Assembly (NCBI GenBank): GCA_025450095.1
Contig: JANWID010000328.1
Location: 1 to 8,812 of the forward strand
Direction of reading: 5' to 3'
Length of the DNA: 8,812 bases
From: Bacteroidia bacterium
GTDB lineage: Bacteria > Bacteroidota > Bacteroidia > AKYH767-A > OLB10
The notes beneath the pieces are model-generated. The model was not told where the DNA came from. It made no database searches and saw nothing but the letters and a program-made list of their open reading frames with translations. Made by a program: the position numbers and the translations under genes. Positions 1-5,758 of this stretch are shown here, piece after piece (position 1 is the stretch's first letter; the number at the start of each line of letters is the position of its first letter).

Positions 1-31
1 AAAAATAAAAATGTTTTTTTCCACCTTTTTT

Positions 32-119
32 CGTTTGGGGGTTTGGCGCGGGGCCGCCACACCTATAAAAAAAAAAATAAATTCCCCCCGGCCGGCCCTG
101 CCCAAACCGGCTGTTAGCA
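32..119 (-). repeat. attC-like palindrome 3 (end of cassette 3), degenerate outer end
   Basis: This imperfect inverted repeat closes the third cassette. Reading the minus strand, the inner end (123-113) is CTGCTGCTAAC, followed by a one-base spacer and a GC-rich arm (111-90) that contains GGCCGGCC. The opposite arm is at about 33-58, and the middle (59-89) is an A/T-rich and C-rich loop. The arm with GGCCGGCC resembles the matching arm of the site at 1430-1524. The outer core is abnormal: where the other sites have GTTA after AAAACG, here the minus strand reads GAAAAAAGG. The site is therefore either mutated, or it is the end of the array joined to non-cassette DNA. Confidence 0.62.
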
Positions 120-128
120 GCAGTCCCA

Positions 129-644
129 TCATTTCCAACTCTGTGCTCTTAATATGTTTATCTCTTCATTCCAATCTTGAATTGCCCTTTTATGTAAAGT
201 TTTTAGTGCTTCATCAAATTCTTGAATTTCCTTTTTTCTTGAGCTATGCTTAACTGGCGGAGGAAGGTCATAACAATTTAAACACATTGGATTCAATGAA
301 CTTCTCGAACCGGTACACTCACTTATATTAATTTGATTGTCAGATTCAAAATCTGCATAAATAATCCACTTTCCAACATCAGTTGGAATAAGTGAACAAC
401 TACCATAATAATGGCCATGAATAATTGAATCAGCATAATGTCCTTTATATAATTCAAGGATTTTTAAAGTATAGGTTTTTTTAATAGTATCTGTATTAAC
501 AAGTTCTCCAAGAAATATTATCTCCGATTTATAACTGATCTTTCTTAACGTATCAATAGGAGTCAATATACGACAACTACAACCATTTGCTTTTGTTGCC
601 AGGAATAAATAAAGCAATAAAATAATTTGGCAGAGTCTGTTCAT
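129..644 (-). CDS. small secreted Cys-Ser-Cys protein, NTR/TIMP-like (cassette 3)
   Basis: This 171-residue protein is predicted to be exported. A hydrophobic signal peptide (about residues 1-20) ends just before Cys-Ser-Cys (C22, C24). Further cysteines are C83, C110, C121 and C124. The layout is a CSC start, then a segment reading IIFLGELV, a YTLKILELYKG segment, and later Cys-Ser and Glu-Cys. It recalls the netrin/TIMP-like (NTR) fold found in many small secreted bacterial proteins, with likely disulfides; this is pattern recognition, not a search result. The last 35 residues are charged and probably helical. The ATG at 644 lies 22 nt after the cassette junction and has no clear Shine-Dalgarno site. 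The TGA stop ends a few bases before the attC-like palindrome. The gene fills its cassette, so it was probably acquired as a unit. Its function is unknown. Confidence 0.82.
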   Translation of the reverse strand: MNRLCQIILLLYLFLATKANGCSCRILTPIDTLRKISYKSEIIFLGELVNTDTIKKTYTLKILELYKGHYADSIIHGHYYGSCSLIPTDVGKWIIYADFESDNQINISECTGSRSSLNPMCLNCYDLPPPVKHSSRKKEIQEFDEALKTLHKRAIQDWNEEINILRAQSWK

Positions 645-660
645 TGTTGTTTGGGATTGC

Positions 661-792
661 TGCTAACGTTTTGCAGATTTGCGATGGGCGGGATTTTTAC
701 CACTAATGTTTATGCGGAGAACGGAGCTTTCGGCTACCACAAAACTGTCTGCGAAACACGAAACCCCGCCTATTGCAAATGTGCTGTTATGT
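661..792 (-). repeat. attC-like palindrome 2 (cassette 2/3 junction)
   Basis: This is a long imperfect inverted repeat between the stop of the 802-1410 gene and the start of the 129-644 gene. The arms at 673-697 and 760-784 pair at about 20 of 25 positions. Outside them are a 5-nt spacer GTTTT (668-672) on one side and a single T (785) on the other, then the core boxes. On the minus strand the entry box is CACATAAC and the exit box is GTTAGCAGC, with the presumed crossover between 667 and 666. The 62-nt middle has further weak pairing (a GTTT-GCGGAGA-like arm on each side) and a small AGC/GCT hairpin with a TTTCG loop, so the folded strand would be a long branched hairpin. The arm sequence differs from that of the other two sites while the spacers are the same. 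Confidence 0.8.
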
Positions 793-801
793 GCCGTTTT
801 T

Positions 802-1410
802 CTACTCTGCATTTGTCGTGTCGGTTGGTGGATTAAATATGATGTCAAAACCTACTTTCCAGTCAACTGAGTCAGGATTGTATTTCTTATTCTCAATTTT
901 TGCTATCGTCACAAACTGCTCTTCTTCTGTCCAGTTGCGAATATTATATCGCATAATTTTTTTTGATTTAAAAAAGTCGGTAATTGTCTTAAATGCCCTA
1001 TTTCTAATTGTGTCCGTTGGTGATGAAATAGATGCAAAAAAATGTCGGTCTGTTGCTAAAGAATCGTTTATTGAAGTTGTCAAAAAATGAGGCAGGTCGT
1101 CTAAACTTAATTTTGTCAAGCTGTCGGGAACTAAAAATATTTTTGGTGGTTTTGTGTCGTCAATGCCTGTCCCGCAAAAACGATAAATATGTTGGCTGTG
1201 AAAATAAATTGTTGAACTGTCGAGTAGTATGAAATTAAAATTTCCATAATAAGTTGTCGGTGGTGGCGGTGGTGGTGGGTCGTCGCCTGTGTCTTGAGTA
1301 GATATCGTTGGATGCTTTACAACATAATAAACTTCGTCCTGTTTGACTTGTTTTGTCGAACAGCCAAACAACAAAAAAGTGATTGTCAATATAGTTAAAA
1401 TCTTTGTCAA
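802..1410 (-). CDS. hypothetical lipoprotein with polyproline linker (cassette 2)
   Basis: This 202-residue protein has a lipoprotein signal: a hydrophobic stretch ending in the lipobox LLFGC, with C17 as the lipidated residue, so it should be anchored to a membrane. Residues 20-44 are a polar linker, followed by seven prolines (45-51). The body (about 54-195) is unrecognised; it contains Tyr/Phe-rich strands and an NWTEEEQF segment. The start is TTG at 1410-1408, not ATG. An in-frame stop lies four codons upstream, no ATG opens the frame, and the TTG places the signal peptide correctly. It lies 25 nt after the cassette junction with only a weak purine stretch before it. The TAG stop lies seven bases before the attC-like arm. 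The gene fills its cassette. I do not recognise the family and assign no function. Confidence 0.8.
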   Translation of the reverse strand: MTKILTILTITFLLFGCSTKQVKQDEVYYVVKHPTISTQDTGDDPPPPPPPTTYYGNFNFILLDSSTIYFHSQHIYRFCGTGIDDTKPPKIFLVPDSLTKLSLDDLPHFLTTSINDSLATDRHFFASISSPTDTIRNRAFKTITDFFKSKKIMRYNIRNWTEEEQFVTIAKIENKKYNPDSVDWKVGFDIIFNPPTDTTNAE

Positions 1411-1429
1411 GGTCGTCTTTTAAAATGGC

Positions 1430-1524
1430 ACATAACGTTTTCGCGGTTGGCGACGGGGCCGGCCACCGCTTTAATATTTTTCTGAATAACATCGGCCGGC
1501 CCTGGCGCTAACCGCGTGTTAGGG
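1430..1524 (-). repeat. attC-like palindrome 1 (cassette 1/2 junction)
   Basis: The arms 1442-1464 and 1494-1516 are reverse complements at 20 of 23 positions, and both contain GGCCGGCC at the inner end. They enclose a 29-nt A/T-rich loop. The spacers are asymmetric, as in palindrome 2: GTTTT (1437-1441) on one side and a single T (1517) on the other. On the minus strand the entry box is AACCCCTAAC and the exit box is GTTATGTGCC, with the presumed crossover between 1436 and 1435. The TAA stop of the upstream T9SS gene lies inside the entry box, so that cassette has no 3' untranslated spacer. This is the cleanest of the three sites. Confidence 0.85.
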
Positions 1525-2658
1525 GTTGGTTTTAATGAAAGTTAATGAATTCATTTTGCTAATATCATTAAATCCATTTATTTGATATACTCTAATGGAA
1601 TATAATCCAGCTGCTAGATATTCTACATTAATTAATTGCTCTTTTATTCTTCCATCTAAAGTCGAACTTGATACAATCCTTCCATAAATATCATAGATAT
1701 AAATTCGCATTTCGGAATTAATATTTTCAAAATAAATGTGCAACTCATCGGATATTACATTTGGAAATACTTGAATTGATGTACTCTTTGCACTTAAATT
1801 ATTAATATTTGTGCTGGTACAATTAAATACAGTACTTTGAAAATGAGAAAATGTTGTTTCGTTAATATTATTTCCGTTGTTGAATTCAGATACCTTGATG
1901 GAAAAGTATCCCATTTGAGGAACATCAGGTTGAAAATACATCCATCCATCAGTCGGGTGTAGAAAATAGGGAATCGCTGAATTCAATTGTTGGAAATAGT
2001 TATTTAAACCATTATTTGAGTTAATAAATGGTTGAGCCGGACAAAGAAATGTATCGATAAGAACATTTTCAATATTGTAAATTAATGAATCTCCATCAAT
2101 ATCATTTGCTGAATATGATTCCCAAGTAGGTACATTTAAACAGTAAATGAACCGGGGATCTGCATTAAATTGAATTGAAGAATTTTGAGGATGATTTATA
2201 TTGTCAATTTTCGTGCTCACGTAATATCCATATCTCTCTGGATCCAAAGGTCCTGATGACAAATGGACTGGTGTGGTATAACTTAAAATCCAATCATTCG
2301 CAGGAACTGATAAAGCTATTGTTCCTGAATAATGATTTTTTTCAATCCCCAAACCAGTTCCACCATAACAAGCACTTGTGACAGGAGGTAAATAAGACAA
2401 TTGGGGTAATATAATTGCTCCCACTAATGGTATTTTAACGGAATCAGAATAAATGCTGCTTATTGAGTTTATACAAATACTTATAGAATCAGGTGCAGGA
2501 ATTCCAAAACAATCTCTATAAAAGTTAACATTAATTTCATATTGATTCCCCCCTACCCAATTATAAGAAATATTGACTCCTAAAGAGTGATTAGCTTCTA
2601 CCTTGCTTGTAAGTACAATTACTACCAAACCCAATAAAATCCTTTTCCAATGATTCAT
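1519..2658 (-). CDS. secreted protein with T9SS type A sorting domain (cassette 1)
   Basis: This 379-residue exported protein has a signal peptide at about residues 1-22 (cleavage near VEA/N). The start of the mature protein (NHSLGVNISYNWVGGNQYEI, then YRDC at 47-50) matches a motif common at the N-termini of large Bacteroidota surface proteins, where it reads roughly 'a-H-x-G-x-x-I-x-Y-x-x-x-G-x-x-Y...YRDC'. A middle region with an NDIDGDSL segment follows. The last 80 or so residues (from VFPNVISDELHIYF) look like a Por-secretion type A sorting domain, with the usual FPN opening, YDIYGRIV centre and LAAGLYSIRV strand. The protein should therefore cross the outer membrane by T9SS and be attached or released. 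It is the first cassette after the recombinase. About 90 nt precede the ATG at 2658, enough for its own promoter. The TAA stop overlaps the attC-like core. Its molecular role is unknown. Confidence 0.85.
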   Translation of the reverse strand: MNHWKRILLGLVVIVLTSKVEANHSLGVNISYNWVGGNQYEINVNFYRDCFGIPAPDSISICINSISSIYSDSVKIPLVGAIILPQLSYLPPVTSACYGGTGLGIEKNHYSGTIALSVPANDWILSYTTPVHLSSGPLDPERYGYYVSTKIDNINHPQNSSIQFNADPRFIYCLNVPTWESYSANDIDGDSLIYNIENVLIDTFLCPAQPFINSNNGLNNYFQQLNSAIPYFLHPTDGWMYFQPDVPQMGYFSIKVSEFNNGNNINETTFSHFQSTVFNCTSTNINNLSAKSTSIQVFPNVISDELHIYFENINSEMRIYIYDIYGRIVSSSTLDGRIKEQLINVEYLAAGLYSIRVYQINGFNDISKMNSLTFIKTNP

Positions 2659-2741
2659 TTCTTCGTTAAATCAATTTATTATATATCTCATTAGGACGAA
2701 ATAAAAAAACAAGACGTTGCAGTCTAAAACATGATTAAACT

Positions 2742-2840
2742 AACCCCTAACTCGTTTATAGCCGCAACAAAACTTCCTTAAACAGTAGTTATTAGCTTGG
2801 ATAGGGAAGGTTTTTTCGCTTTTTCAAAGCTAATTATTTT
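2742..2840 (-). other. attI-like junction and spacer between recombinase and first cassette
   Basis: The recombinase stop lies next to 2841 and the first cassette appears to start at 2750. On the minus strand the junction reads CTATAAACGAGTTAGGGGTT. The GTTAGGGGTT is complemented at the far end of cassette 1 (1518-1527), with the similarity extending to 15 of 16 bases. The AAACG before it resembles the AAAACG that precedes GTTA at the attC-like sites. No palindrome of attC size is present, as expected for an attI rather than an attC. The stretch also holds an exact 8-bp inverted repeat, ATTAGCTT/AAGCTAAT (2791-2798 and 2827-2834), and a small GCTTT/AAAGC hairpin (2818-2830). Calling this an attI site is inference. 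Confidence 0.55.
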
Positions 2841-3947
2841 TTATAAATTCTCAAACGGCGATTTGATGTTCTGGATGCTTCGGGTGCTTACATGAGTATA
2901 TATCTCCGTTGTTTTGGTGTTTTTATGGCCTAATAATTTTGAGAGTAAAAGTATATCGAACCCATCTTCATGCAAATGTGTTGCGTAACTGTGCCTCAGC
3001 CAGTGCAATGTTACTGGTTTTTTTATTCCGGCTTTCCTGGCGGCAGCCTTTATGATCATCTGAAAACTGCGCTCACCGTATGGCTTTCCGGGCGTCTGCC
3101 CTTCAAACAACCATTCAAGGGGTCGGTATGCTTTGTAATATTCCCGTAGTAACTCCAGGATTTTTTGGCCCATTGGTACAATCCGGTCTTTCTTACCTTT
3201 TGATTGCCTGATAGTAATTATATTGCGTTTGGAATCGATATCCGCTGGTTTCAAAGCCAGCACTTCTCCCCGCCGTAAACCACACGCATAGGTCAGTGCA
3301 AGCATTGCACGATGCTTCATATTACCCAGCGCCTCCAGGAGCGCTTTCATTTCTTCCTTGCTGAGTACATTGGGTAACCGGTGCTCTGGTCTGGGACGGT
3401 GCACCTTTACAATATCCATTACCCGGTTCTCTGTTACTTTGTAAAACATTTTAATTGCACTTACCATCTGGCTTTGATATGTTACAGAAAGATTTTTTTC
3501 AAGCAAATATCCATTATTGAACAGTATCACATCTTCAGCAGTGATTGTGGCCGGCGACCTGTCCTTGAAATATCGAAGAAATACCTGTATGGCACCAACG
3601 TATACTTTTACAGAACTTTCGCTGTATCGCTGACTACGCATGAAGTCCGCCATCTTTTCTATCAGGGCGTTCGTTGACTCCGGCAAAGCAGTTTCCGGCG
3701 CGGAATCCGGAACGACAGTATCCAAATCCGGATTGGAAGTTTCTTTCGCCACCGATAAATGTCCAAAAATATGCTCCAGCGAACATGTAAATTCTTTGGA
3801 GCTTTCACCATACCAGCACCGATGTGTTCGCGACCATTTGATGCCGTTAATTTTTCTGATCAGTCCGTTGCGTGTATCTTCCCGGCTTAACCTCACCCCA
3901 AAACAATCCATGCTGTGGTGGTGCAATGTGAAAAGTTCATAATCCAT
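2841..3947 (-). CDS. tyrosine recombinase (XerC/D- and IntI-like), probable cassette integrase
   Basis: This 368-residue site-specific recombinase has the full tyrosine-recombinase catalytic set: R225 (ACGLRRGE), K250 (SKGKKDR), H315 and R318 (LHWLRHS), H341 (LLGHKNT) and the nucleophile Y350 (TTEIYTH). A core-binding SAM-like domain spans about 93-175. The end (THV...KSPFENL) and the PVTLHWLRHSYATHL block resemble integron integrases. However, K250 to H315 is only 65 residues, so the long IntI-specific insertion between these motifs is absent. Residues 1-66 form an extra domain with KINGIKWSRTHRCWYG, a pattern seen at the start of many Bacteroidota integrases. The gene reads toward the cassette array, the reverse of the usual integron layout, although reversed integrase genes are known in some integrons such as those of Treponema. 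A non-cassette role (XerC/D-like or remnant mobile element) is possible. The ATG at 3947 is chosen as the first start; no strong Shine-Dalgarno site is seen. Confidence 0.9.
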   Translation of the reverse strand: MDYELFTLHHHSMDCFGVRLSREDTRNGLIRKINGIKWSRTHRCWYGESSKEFTCSLEHIFGHLSVAKETSNPDLDTVVPDSAPETALPESTNALIEKMADFMRSQRYSESSVKVYVGAIQVFLRYFKDRSPATITAEDVILFNNGYLLEKNLSVTYQSQMVSAIKMFYKVTENRVMDIVKVHRPRPEHRLPNVLSKEEMKALLEALGNMKHRAMLALTYACGLRRGEVLALKPADIDSKRNIITIRQSKGKKDRIVPMGQKILELLREYYKAYRPLEWLFEGQTPGKPYGERSFQMIIKAAARKAGIKKPVTLHWLRHSYATHLHEDGFDILLLSKLLGHKNTKTTEIYTHVSTRSIQNIKSPFENL

Positions 3948-4018
3948 GAATTGAAAAGTTTAAAAAAAAGAATATTATCAAATGTAAAACAATTTTCTTT
4001 TAAAACAAAAGGCTCACC

Positions 4019-4393
4019 TTATATCCATTCCAACTTATTAATAGTCATCTCACTTTTTACACTGCCTGTATGTAAAGTTTCCCTGGGTTCAAACAACAGG
4101 TTAAAAACAATTTCTCCATTAGTATGTGGACGGTGTTCTACACCTTTTGGAACAATTAAAATTTCACCTTCCTTAACTTCAACAGTTCTGCCGTCTCTAA
4201 AATCCATCAATAACGTTCCTTTAAAAACCATGAAAAGCTCGTCTTCGTTTTCATGATTGTGCCAAACAAATTCATCCTTCAGCTTACAAACCTTAACAAA
4301 TTGCCCGTTGAGTTCTCCAATAATGTATGGTGTCCATTGTTTTTCAATCAATGAAAATTTATCCATGACGTTGATAACATTAATTTCATTCAT
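4019..4393 (-). CDS. small single-domain cupin protein
   Basis: This 124-residue cytoplasmic protein is one cupin beta-barrel. The first cupin motif is HNHENEDELFMVFKG, with metal-ligand candidates H45, H47 and E52, and G59 closing the motif. The second is GEILIVPKGVEHRP, with G76, P82, G84 and the fourth ligand H87. All four typical metal ligands are present, so it probably binds a divalent metal. Cupins of this size include isomerases, dioxygenases, sugar-binding and sensory proteins, and nothing here decides between them. It lies upstream of the recombinase on the same strand, 71 bp away, with an A/T-rich gap, so it need not be co-transcribed with the recombinase. The ATG at 4393 is the first in-frame start. 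A later ATG (codon 10) is possible and would keep the whole fold. Confidence 0.88.
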   Translation of the reverse strand: MNEINVINVMDKFSLIEKQWTPYIIGELNGQFVKVCKLKDEFVWHNHENEDELFMVFKGTLLMDFRDGRTVEVKEGEILIVPKGVEHRPHTNGEIVFNLLFEPRETLHTGSVKSEMTINKLEWI

Positions 4394-4459
4394 GATTCTT
4401 AAATATTAAAGTTGTATGCTATTTGATTACTTCTGATATAAAGCAACTAATGTTGTTCG

Positions 4460-4473
4460 CTTTCGATCGAAAG
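4460..4473. promoter_or_regulatory. perfect 14-bp palindrome upstream of the cupin gene
   Basis: CTTTCGATCGAAAG reads the same on both strands. It lies 67 bp before the cupin ATG and beyond the stop of the T9SS gene at 4547-5488. Its size and symmetry fit a dimeric repressor site, but no family can be named and no promoter boxes are clear nearby. The 153-bp gap holds nothing else recognisable. Confidence 0.35.
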
Positions 4474-4546
4474 TAAGCATGAGTTCGAGCCTGTTTTGCC
4501 TGTTGAGTCGGGAAATATTACCCTATTATGTATTATGCGTTCAGTT

Positions 4547-5488
4547 TCAATTTTTAACAACCTTTCCTTTCCCGATTACTCCATTTATATTCCGAACTTC
4601 ATAAAAATAAATTCCTTTTGAGAGTTGTTCTGTGCTGAGAGTTGCTGAGTGTATAAATGATTTACGCAAAAGTATTTGTGCGGCAATATTATAAATGAGT
4701 ATTTCCGCATACTCATTTTTGTTTAAATTAATATGTATTTTATCACTCATGGGATTTGGAAATATACTTACTGATTTACTTTCCTGAGGCTCGTTTATTC
4801 CTGTACTACATTGCGGAATTTGAGCTATAGAAACATCCTCGATATAAACAAAACAGTTATGTTGAAGCCCTCCGGCATTTGTTATTACAGGATTTGTAAT
4901 AGCGTCATTATCATAATTCCCTATTATTAAAAACTTTTCCCCGCCTGTTGCCAAAAATTCTCCTGATACTAACGTCCAGTTTAAAGTATCGAACACAGTT
5001 CCTGCTAAATTATTAATTTGAGGTGTGTAGGGTAATGGAAAATAGTTGTTAATGCCTGTAATAAGTGTATCAGAAAAATAAGCTCCAATATTATCACATG
5101 TCCAGATACATAGGTTTCCCAGGTTAACATACATTTCGAAACGATAACATGAATCTGTTTGTAATACGGAATCCAATTCAACTTCCAAAAATTCCCGGAC
5201 ATTAGTATATCCATCCTGATAAAGAAAAATACCCGGATATCCCACTCCGCTCCTGGCAGGTTGGTATCCCCAAATATTATTAGGAACATTTATACCGGGA
5301 AAAGTGGTACACTGATTAAAATAATCCGGAGTGCCTATTGTTGGATTAATCCACGAAGCTACTAAGTTGAATTGATTAAAATTATAAGGACATGAAATTA
5401 TATTTTCAAAACTTGGGTTCGGAACCAGGTTTTGTCCAATACAAATTCTGTAAGTGAGCAACATCAATATAATAAAATAATTTTTCAA
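4547..5488 (-). CDS. secreted T9SS cargo protein with 'NLVPNPSFE' N-terminal domain
   Basis: This 313-residue exported protein has a short signal peptide (about residues 1-18, ending IGQ). The mature N-terminus NLVPNPSFE is typical of Bacteroidota surface proteins that open with a jelly-roll domain of the carbohydrate-binding type. The body (about 20-225) contains several cysteines (C33, C60, C114, C127, C131, C212, C227) that could form disulfides, and ends in a VYIEDVSIAQI strand typical of such domains. Residues 238-313 form a T9SS type A sorting domain (VSIFPNPMSDKIHI, IYNIAAQILL, LSKGIYFYEV). The start is TTG at 5488-5486: an in-frame stop lies eight codons upstream, and the first in-frame ATG (codon 9) would cut into the signal peptide. 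The ligand is unknown. It is not bounded by attC-like palindromes, so it is not part of the cassette array. Confidence 0.83.
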   Translation of the reverse strand: MKNYFIILMLLTYRICIGQNLVPNPSFENIISCPYNFNQFNLVASWINPTIGTPDYFNQCTTFPGINVPNNIWGYQPARSGVGYPGIFLYQDGYTNVREFLEVELDSVLQTDSCYRFEMYVNLGNLCIWTCDNIGAYFSDTLITGINNYFPLPYTPQINNLAGTVFDTLNWTLVSGEFLATGGEKFLIIGNYDNDAITNPVITNAGGLQHNCFVYIEDVSIAQIPQCSTGINEPQESKSVSIFPNPMSDKIHINLNKNEYAEILIYNIAAQILLRKSFIHSATLSTEQLSKGIYFYEVRNINGVIGKGKVVKN

Positions 5489-5664
5489 CTGCAGCTGTAT
5501 AAGAAATCGTTATTAAAAGGTTTGGTAAATGGCGCTGAATGTCAAATCTAATAAAAATCTGAATTTAAACCTACTGTTCAGTGATTTGTTCTCAGTCTCC
5601 TGCCTGATTAGAATAAATTATTAATGAACTCAAAAACTCTGTTTTATCTTGAAACATTCAGGTA

Positions 5665-5750
5665 TGCAGGGCAGCAGGCAGGCGATTCCGCCGCGACCTG
5701 AATCCCGCCTGCGGCCTGCAGGCGTAATCCCCGCCTGCGTCGGGCAGGCG
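5665..5750. repeat. GC-rich cluster of hairpins (REP-like)
   Basis: A GC-rich block stands in AT-rich flanks just past the stop of the regulator gene. Two near-identical hairpin units lie in tandem: CGCCTGC/GCAGGCG arms at 5706-5712 and 5718-5724, and the same arms at 5732-5738 and 5744-5750, each with a 5-nt loop (GGCCT and GTCGG). They are embedded in a roughly 26-nt direct repeat starting ATCCC. A further arm, GCAGGCGATTC (5678-5688), can pair with 5700-5712, leaving a 2-nt bulge. This resembles a dispersed extragenic palindromic element. It could also act as a transcript end for the leftward kinase/regulator operon, but no T-run follows it. Confidence 0.6.
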
Positions 5751-5758
5751 TACCTAAC

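Larger units (their letters stand above)
32..3947 (-). mobile_element. integron-like element: tyrosine recombinase plus three-cassette array
   Basis: On the minus strand the order is recombinase gene, 89-bp attI-like stretch, then three single-gene cassettes, each closed by an attC-like palindrome (at 1430-1524, 661-792 and about 32-119). Cassette limits, taken as cuts after the G of GTT, are 2750-1436, 1435-667 and 666 to about 32. Each cassette begins with a 10-mer (GTTAGGGGTT, GTTATGTGCC or GTTAGCAGCA, counting the G) whose exact reverse complement opens its own terminal palindrome; the 10-mers differ between cassettes. All three genes share one direction and fill their cassettes, with leaders of about 22-25 nt in cassettes 2 and 3. 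These points are seen directly. That G^TT joins cassettes and that attC arms complement the cassette start is established for integrons. That this recombinase moves these cassettes is inference from adjacency. The cassettes look more AT-rich than the recombinase gene. Confidence 0.78.

Noticed and set aside
627..1090. Several short plus-strand frames around palindrome 2
   Set aside because: They lie inside the palindrome or opposite the lipoprotein gene and have no recognisable protein features.
1235..1492. Minus-strand open frame of 85 codons across palindrome 1 and the start of the lipoprotein gene
   Set aside because: It runs through the attC-like arm and overlaps the lipoprotein gene in another frame. 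The lipoprotein frame has a lipobox and fills the cassette, so this is a shadow.
2771..2824. Terminator-like plus-strand hairpin AACTTCC...GGAAGGTT followed by a T-run
   Set aside because: The stem has a bulge and a loop of over 20 nt, and no plus-strand gene ends here. It is better treated as part of the attI-like spacer.
1..3947. CRISPR array or transposon with terminal repeats
   Set aside because: The three palindromes are unequal in arm sequence and spaced by whole genes, and no cas gene, transposase or matching terminal repeats are present. The attC-like model fits the junctions better.
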